This document shows, in pieces, positions 37,971-43,055 of a stretch of DNA of 43,055 bases (position 1 is the stretch's first letter; the number at the start of each line of letters is the position of its first letter). The DNA lies in contig JANQZT010000040.1 of the NCBI GenBank assembly GCA_030728325.1, positions 37,890-80,944 of the forward strand. Reading direction: 5' to 3'. The stretch is from Pontimonas sp. (GTDB lineage: Bacteria > Actinomycetota > Actinomycetes > Actinomycetales > Microbacteriaceae). The notes under the pieces were generated by a model. The model saw only the letters and a program-made list of their open reading frames with translations, was not told where the DNA came from and did not search any database. The translations under genes and the position numbers were made by a program.

Positions 37971-39083
37971 TTACTTGCCAGCCTTCATCTCTTTGCTGCG
38001 CTGCTTGGCAGCGTCAAACTCTGCCTCGGAGGCGTCAACCTTCGAGAGCTTGAGAATGAACCACGACACAACGAAGGACGCAGCGGCGGAGAGGACGATA
38101 CCGAGAAGCACACCAAGGTGGTTTCCGGGAGGGGTCACTGCCAGGTAGGCAAAGATCGATCCGGGGGATGGTGTTGCTACCAGTCCCACGCCAGTCACCA
38201 TGAAGGTTGCAACACCCACGGCGCCACCGACGATTGCACCCAGGACAACCTGAGGCTTCAGCAGTACGTAGGGGAAGTAGATTTCATGGATTCCACCGAG
38301 GAAGTGGATGATGATGGCGCCGGGTGCGGAACCACGGAGGAGTTTGGGTCCAGCGAGCCAGAAGGCAACGAGAATTCCCAAACCAGGACCAGGGTTGGTC
38401 TCGAGCATGAAGAGGATGGACTTGCCTGCCTCTTCCGCCTGAACCACACCGAGCGGCCCTAGAACACCGTGGTTGATCGCGTTGTTCATGAACAGGATCT
38501 TCGCCGGCTCAATCAGCACTGATGCGATCGGGAGAAGAGAGTTGTCCACGAGCCAGCTCACACCGTTACCCAGCACGTTGGTGATGGCCGAGACGATCGG
38601 TCCAATTCCCAAGTAACCGAGCATGGCGCCGAGCATTCCGGCAATACCCAGCGAGAAGTTGCCAATCAGCATTTCGAAGCCGGGAGGGGTAATGGGGTCA
38701 AGTACCTTGTCGATGTACTTGAGGATCCATGCCATCAGCGGACCAATAATCATGGCGCCGAGGAACATGGGGATATCCGTTCCCACAATCACACCGACAG
38801 TCGCGACCGAACCAATCACCGCACCGCGCTGACCGTGAACGATTCGACCACCCGTGTATCCGATAAGAATCGGAAGCAGGTTCAGAATCATGGGGCCGAC
38901 CATGGACGAGAAGTTCTCGTTGGGCAGCCATCCTGTGGGGATGAACAGAGCTGTCAGCAGACCCCAGGCAATGAAGGCTCCGATGTTCGGAATCACCATT
39001 CCCGCGAGGTTGCCTCCGAGCTTCTGCAATCCGGCACGCCAGCCACCTTGGCCGTCGCTACCAGAGGGAATAAAATCACTCAT
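37971..39083 (-). CDS. mtlA: PTS EIIC component (mannitol family)
   Basis: MSDFIPSGSDGQGGWRAGLQKLGGNLAGMVIPNIGAFIAWGLLTALFIPTGWLPNE; GGRIVHGQRGAVIG; FLGGIHEIYFPYVL; ATG 39083 with GAAGGAAGG RBS (ORF track opens too early). Confidence 0.9.
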   Translation of the reverse strand: MSDFIPSGSDGQGGWRAGLQKLGGNLAGMVIPNIGAFIAWGLLTALFIPTGWLPNENFSSMVGPMILNLLPILIGYTGGRIVHGQRGAVIGSVATVGVIVGTDIPMFLGAMIIGPLMAWILKYIDKVLDPITPPGFEMLIGNFSLGIAGMLGAMLGYLGIGPIVSAITNVLGNGVSWLVDNSLLPIASVLIEPAKILFMNNAINHGVLGPLGVVQAEEAGKSILFMLETNPGPGLGILVAFWLAGPKLLRGSAPGAIIIHFLGGIHEIYFPYVLLKPQVVLGAIVGGAVGVATFMVTGVGLVATPSPGSIFAYLAVTPPGNHLGVLLGIVLSAAASFVVSWFILKLSKVDASEAEFDAAKQRSKEMKAGK

Positions 39084-39222
39084 TGGTACTACCTTCCTTC
39101 GAGAGGTTGTATTGTTTGCCCGAGTTGCCAGAGTGGGGAGCTCAGGGAGAATAAGCACCCCTCTCTGGCTTCTCGTGCACTTCCGTCCCCAAGGCTGGAG
39201 ACGAAACCTAATTCGCGGTGGG

Positions 39223-39981
39223 TCATGCGACCACCACTTCGACGCCACGCTGGGTGAACCCCTCAATAAATGAGGAGTCAGTGCCCAGGTCCGTGACGAG
39301 TCGGTCAAAATCTGAGGGTTCCCCGAACGTCGAGGGATACGTCGAGCCGAACTTGCTGTTATCGGCAAGGAGGATCGTTTCGGCCGAATGGGAGATGAAG
39401 ACCTTCTTCACGAGTGCTTCATCGGTATCAAAAGCCGTGATGCGGAGGTCCTTCGAGATTCCATTCGCGCCCACGAAGGCAACAACCGCGTTGAGTTGAC
39501 TCAAGTCCTCTACGGTCCGTGCACCGACGGAACTTAAGGTGGTGGGGCGCACGCGGCCGGAGAGCATGTAGGTCTTTGTGGAGCTGTCGGCAATCTGAGA
39601 CGCGAGGGTGACGCTGTTGGTGACTACCAGCAGGTCAGGGCGGTTGCGAAGAGCGGGGGCAAGGAACTCGGTCGTCGTCCCACCGTCCACGAAGATGCAA
39701 CCTTCGTCGGGAATGTACTCCGATGCGGTCTCGGCGATGCGCTTCTTCGCGTCGGGGTTGAGGTTCTGGCGCTCAGGGATGGTGTACTCGTGAGCGAAGC
39801 GTTCCATGGCAATCGCTCCACCATGAACCTTGCGAAGTGCGCCGCGACGCTGGAGAACATCCAAGTCACGGCGGACTGTCTCGGTAGCAACGTTCAGTTT
39901 TGCGGCAGCCTCGGCGGCGTTGAGGCGACCCTCATTACGCGTCCAGTCGACGATCAAGAGTCGTCGTTCTTCTGCCAACAT
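39223..39981 (-). CDS. DeoR/GlpR-family transcriptional regulator
   Basis: NAAEAAAKLNVATETVRRDLDVLQRRGALRKVHGGAIAMER HTH; sugar-isomerase-like C-terminal domain. Confidence 0.95.
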   Translation of the reverse strand: MLAEERRLLIVDWTRNEGRLNAAEAAAKLNVATETVRRDLDVLQRRGALRKVHGGAIAMERFAHEYTIPERQNLNPDAKKRIAETASEYIPDEGCIFVDGGTTTEFLAPALRNRPDLLVVTNSVTLASQIADSSTKTYMLSGRVRPTTLSSVGARTVEDLSQLNAVVAFVGANGISKDLRITAFDTDEALVKKVFISHSAETILLADNSKFGSTYPSTFGEPSDFDRLVTDLGTDSSFIEGFTQRGVEVVVA

Positions 39982-40029
39982 CGTCGTTGTCCTTCACGTT
40001 TCTATGAATTACCTGACAGGAAACTAACA

Positions 40030-40061
40030 CAAAACCACAGATAACAACAACCAAAACCACA
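40030..40061. promoter_or_regulatory. Candidate DeoR-type operator: perfect 10-bp direct repeat upstream of the regulator gene
   Basis: CAAAACCACA at 40030-40039 and 40052-40061, 22 bp start to start, about 50 bp upstream of the deoR-type start. Confidence 0.5.
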
Positions 40062-40088
40062 AAAAACCATAATTAGGCGGCTGAAGGT

Positions 40089-41051
40089 TCAGATCACGCC
40101 GGGTTCTAGCAGCCTTCGACCGTGCTCAGGGGAATCCGTCAGTGTTACGTCCGGGAGGCCTTCTAAGCTCTGGAGCTGCGAGCTCACCTCCTGCACCTTC
40201 AGTGCTCCCCAGGCGACGCCGCGAGCAACAGCGTGCGCGAACTCCTCGGGGTGATCAACCACGTGAGAGAGAAATCCTGCGACGCTCGCGTCGCCAGCAC
40301 CGATGGTGTTTCGCACTGTCACAGGTCCAGTGGAGGCATGCACGACTCCCGTTGAGGAAACCCCCACCATTCCGTCGGGTCCGAGTGAGACCAGCACATG
40401 AGTGACTCCCCATTGTTGGACTTCGTGTGCCGCCTCGACAACATCTCCCAGTGTGAGGAGAGGTCTGCCCACGCACTCTGCAAGCTCTGGGGCGTTCGGT
40501 TTGATGACGTCGGGGAGACCAGAGCGCGCAAGTTCCAGAAGTGGAGATCCAGAGGTGTCCAGGCCCACAAGAATTCCCTGGCTGTGCGCAGACTCGAACA
40601 GTGCTTGAAGATCGAGCGCAGCGCCCTCAGCGCTGGAAGGGATTGTTCCTGCCAAGAGAATCCAAGGAGATTGATGCTCTCGAGCCAGAGACAAAGTTGT
40701 CTCCACGAGCCCGGTCCAATCTGCAGTGGTCAGGGGTGGGGCCTTCTCGTTGATCTTGGTGGTGTTCCCATCGTCATCGAGCACCGTGATGTTGACCCGC
40801 AAAGGATGGGAGATGGTGTGGGCGTAAATGATTTCGTCATCCGCACTCGCGGCCTCCTCTCTGGTCAGCGGTACAACGGCGAGAGACGGGATGCCGGCGA
40901 GGACTAACCCCGAGGAGACATTCACACCTTTCCCCGCCAGCTCTACATGAGACTCTCGAGCACGGTGCACTTCGCCAAGGTGCAGCGCGTCGACAAGGTA
41001 GGTGCGATCTAGGGCGGGGGCGGGCGTCAGAGTAATGACCGAAGGCTTCAC
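40089..41051 (-). CDS. PfkB-family sugar-phosphate kinase (1-phosphofructokinase / tagatose-6-phosphate kinase-like)
   Basis: ITLTPAPALDRTYLVDALHLGEVHRARESHVELAGKGVNVSSGLVLAG; NTIGAGDASVAGFLSHVV. Confidence 0.9.
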   Translation of the reverse strand: MKPSVITLTPAPALDRTYLVDALHLGEVHRARESHVELAGKGVNVSSGLVLAGIPSLAVVPLTREEAASADDEIIYAHTISHPLRVNITVLDDDGNTTKINEKAPPLTTADWTGLVETTLSLAREHQSPWILLAGTIPSSAEGAALDLQALFESAHSQGILVGLDTSGSPLLELARSGLPDVIKPNAPELAECVGRPLLTLGDVVEAAHEVQQWGVTHVLVSLGPDGMVGVSSTGVVHASTGPVTVRNTIGAGDASVAGFLSHVVDHPEEFAHAVARGVAWGALKVQEVSSQLQSLEGLPDVTLTDSPEHGRRLLEPGVI

Positions 41052-41087
41052 ACCTTAACTTTCCCACATGGAGAGCTCCTCGCAATT

Positions 41088-41131
41088 GTTTACCTGCCGT
41101 TCACTAGTTGGCATCTCACGGGTCACCTAGC
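41088..41131 (+). promoter_or_regulatory. Predicted PHO box (PhoP binding): four tandem 11-nt direct-repeat units
   Basis: GTTTACCTGCC | GTTCACTAGTT | GGCATCTCACG | GGTCACCTAGC; units 1, 2 and 4 fit the actinobacterial GTTCACC-type core; upstream of pstS. Confidence 0.7.
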
Positions 41132-41203
41132 GCCACGAGATTGTGCGGGACGCAGTATTGCGTCGCATCACAGTCCCGAAATACCAAGGATGGATAAATA
41201 ACA

Positions 41204-42349
41204 ATGATCACATCGAGCAAGAGTCTCGCTAGCGTTGCTCTCCTCGCATCATCCGTGTTCGTGCTTGGCGCGTGCGCGGCAGAGGCAGAGCCTGCTGAAG
41301 AAGCTGCTGCACCCGCAGCAACTGAAGAGGTCGAAGAAGCTCCAGCCCTCAGTGGAACCCTCGTTGGCGCTGGTGCGTCATCTCAAGGTGCTGCTGCAGA
41401 GGCTTGGATCGCAGGCTTCCAGACCATCAACCCCGACGTCACCGTCTCCTATGACCCCATCGGTTCTGGTGGTGGACGCGAGACCTTCCAGAGTGGAGCT
41501 TCCTCCTTCGCTGGTTCGGACCGCGCTTTCAAGGTTGACGAGATCGCAGAAGACAACTTCGGATCTTGTGAGCCAGGTACCGGAATTTGGGAGATTCCTG
41601 CATACGTTTCCCCCATTGCCGTTATCTTCAGCCTCGAGGGAATTGACACCCTGAACCTCGACCCCGACACCCTTGCTGGCATCTTCACCGGTGAAATCAC
41701 CAACTGGAGTGATGACGCTATTGCTAGCCAGAATGAGGGCGTCGACCTTCCTGACCTGACCATCACCGCGGTTCACCGCTCGGATGAGTCGGGAACCACC
41801 GACAACTTCACCGACTACATGGCCAAGGCTGCTCCAGACACATGGTTGCTCAACGGCGAAAACGCCGGCAACTTTGAGGCATGGCCTGCTGAGTGGGGCG
41901 GCGAGGGTGCTCCTCAGACCTCTGGTGTTGTTGACGCAGTCACCAACGGAACCGGAACCATCGGTTACGCTGACGCTTCTCGCGCCGGAGGGCTTGGTGT
42001 CGTTTCCGTCAAGGTTGGCGCAGAGTACGTCCCCTACAGCCCCGAGGCTGCTGCCAAAATTGTGGACGCATCCCCTGCTGACAGCCCCGGAGAGCGTGGC
42101 GACAATGACCTCGCTATCGCCCTCGACCGTGCCACTGAAGCATCGGGTGCCTACCCGATCGTTCTGGTGAGCTACTTCATCGGTTGCAACGACTACAAAG
42201 ACGACTCTGTCGTTGAGTTGGTCAAGGCCTACGCCTCCTACGTGGTGAGCGAAGAGGGCCAGGCTGCCGCTCAGGCAAACGCTGGTAACGCCCCAATCTC
42301 GGCAGATCTTCGTGCCAAGGCTGAGGCTGTTATCGCAACCATTCAGTAA
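41204..42349 (+). CDS. pstS: Phosphate ABC transporter substrate-binding lipoprotein
   Basis: Lipobox VLGAC; LVGAGASSQGAAAEAWIAGFQ...YDPIGSGGGRETFQSGASSFAGSDRAF; HRSDESGTTDNFTDYM. Confidence 0.96.
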   Translation: MITSSKSLASVALLASSVFVLGACAAEAEPAEEAAAPAATEEVEEAPALSGTLVGAGASSQGAAAEAWIAGFQTINPDVTVSYDPIGSGGGRETFQSGASSFAGSDRAFKVDEIAEDNFGSCEPGTGIWEIPAYVSPIAVIFSLEGIDTLNLDPDTLAGIFTGEITNWSDDAIASQNEGVDLPDLTITAVHRSDESGTTDNFTDYMAKAAPDTWLLNGENAGNFEAWPAEWGGEGAPQTSGVVDAVTNGTGTIGYADASRAGGLGVVSVKVGAEYVPYSPEAAAKIVDASPADSPGERGDNDLAIALDRATEASGAYPIVLVSYFIGCNDYKDDSVVELVKAYASYVVSEEGQAAAQANAGNAPISADLRAKAEAVIATIQ

Positions 42350-42357
42350 GTAACCTG

Positions 42358-42397
42358 GACGGTGGTGGAGGGGGATCCTTCCCTCTCCACCACCGTC
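42358..42397 (+). terminator. Strong intercistronic stem-loop between pstS and pstC (attenuator / 3'-stabilising hairpin)
   Basis: GACGGTGGTGGAG...CTCCACCACCGTC 13-bp perfect outer stem extended inward by about 5 pairs; TCCT loop; no U-tract. Confidence 0.75.
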
Positions 42398-42462
42398 TAC
42401 ACTCGACACACACGACTTACCGCCATTCACCACACTTCATCACTACTCGGGAGCGGAACCTT

Positions 42463-43055
42463 ATGACGACTGGGAAGACTGCGGGATTACCTCCTGAGTC
42501 TCGCGGTCGCAAAACGGTAGAGCGTCCTGGAGACAGAATTTTCTCGGGTTCAGCCCGCGGCGCAGGAATCTTCATCCTCGTCATCCTCGCGGCCGTTTCT
42601 GCCTTCCTTCTCGTGGAGGGGTACCCGGCTCTTGTCGCTGACCCGGCTGACATCGGGCTTCTGGATGGCGACACTTTCTTCCAGTGGGTGGGCCCGCTCG
42701 TCTTTGGAACTCTCTGGGCAGCATTGATTGCTCTCATTGTCGCGTTTCCCCTCGCCATCGGAATTGCTCTCTTCATCTCTCATTACGCTCCACGGAGAAT
42801 TGCGGAGCCGCTGGGCTACGTTGTTGACCTCTTGGCTGCTGTGCCCTCGGTCGTGTATGGCCTGTGGGGAGGAACGGTGCTTGCTCCCGCTTTGCAGCCC
42901 TCCTATACCTGGCTCGCGGACAATCTGAGCTTTATCCCCTTCTTCGCCGGGCCTGCGTCGGGTACTGGACGAACAATTTTGACAGCGGCTGTCGTGTTGG
43001 CGGTCATGGTTCTGCCGATCATCACGGCGGTGTCTCGTGAAGTCTTCCTGCAGAC
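42463..43055 (+). CDS. pstC: Phosphate ABC transporter permease PstC (truncated by window end)
   Basis: FQWVGPLVFGTLWAALIALIVAFPLAIGIALFISHYAPRR...LLAAVPSVVYGLWG; downstream of pstS. Confidence 0.95.
   Translation, partial: MTTGKTAGLPPESRGRKTVERPGDRIFSGSARGAGIFILVILAAVSAFLLVEGYPALVADPADIGLLDGDTFFQWVGPLVFGTLWAALIALIVAFPLAIGIALFISHYAPRRIAEPLGYVVDLLAAVPSVVYGLWGGTVLAPALQPSYTWLADNLSFIPFFAGPASGTGRTILTAAVVLAVMVLPIITAVSREVFLQ

Noticed and set aside
41378-42433. 351-aa minus-strand ORF antisense to pstS
   Set aside because: Runs through the pstS-pstC hairpin and opposite a clear PstS; no domain signal.
1-43055. CRISPR array, integrase/transposase, toxin-antitoxin or phage-defence island
   Set aside because: No regularly spaced repeats, no mobile-element proteins or defence-type domains seen; gene order is typical core chromosome.

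Overview
Compact, gene-dense actinobacterial chromosome segment. Gene order and protein style suggest Microbacteriaceae, probably a small-genome aquatic lineage; this is inference. Contents in order: pntAA(3' end)-pntAB-pntB; YciI-like protein and SDR; UbiA-type prenyltransferase plus CrtI/CrtD-type desaturase; tRNA-Phe/Asp/Glu (minus); M23 peptidase; ppa (minus); tilS-hpt-ftsH-folE-folP-folB-folK-DUF3180-PH-PH-DUF2520-panC-lysS; clpC; GNAT; radA; tRNA-Ser(CGA)-trhO; VIT-family transporter; exported protein and aldo/keto reductase; MMPL transporter and DDAH-like hydrolase; saccharopine-dehydrogenase-like protein; quinone oxidoreductase; a complete PTS locus (EI, HPr, Zn dehydrogenase, EIIA, EIIB, EIIC, DeoR, PfkB kinase); and pstS-pstC'. 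I found no mobile element, CRISPR array or obvious defence system. The most interesting signals are: (1) a self-contained alditol-type PTS operon that pairs an MDR dehydrogenase with a PfkB/1-phosphofructokinase-like kinase, with a 10-bp direct-repeat operator candidate; (2) four tandem 11-nt PHO-box-like units upstream of pstS and an 18-bp hairpin between pstS and pstC; (3) TANNNT -10 hexamers placed 6-7 nt upstream of seven start codons (leaderless mRNAs), including a symmetric TAACCTTA shared by divergent ppa/tilS; (4) four convergent gene pairs with the same 4-bp TTAG/CTAA stop-codon overlap. All functional calls are by eye from the sequence; no database search was run.
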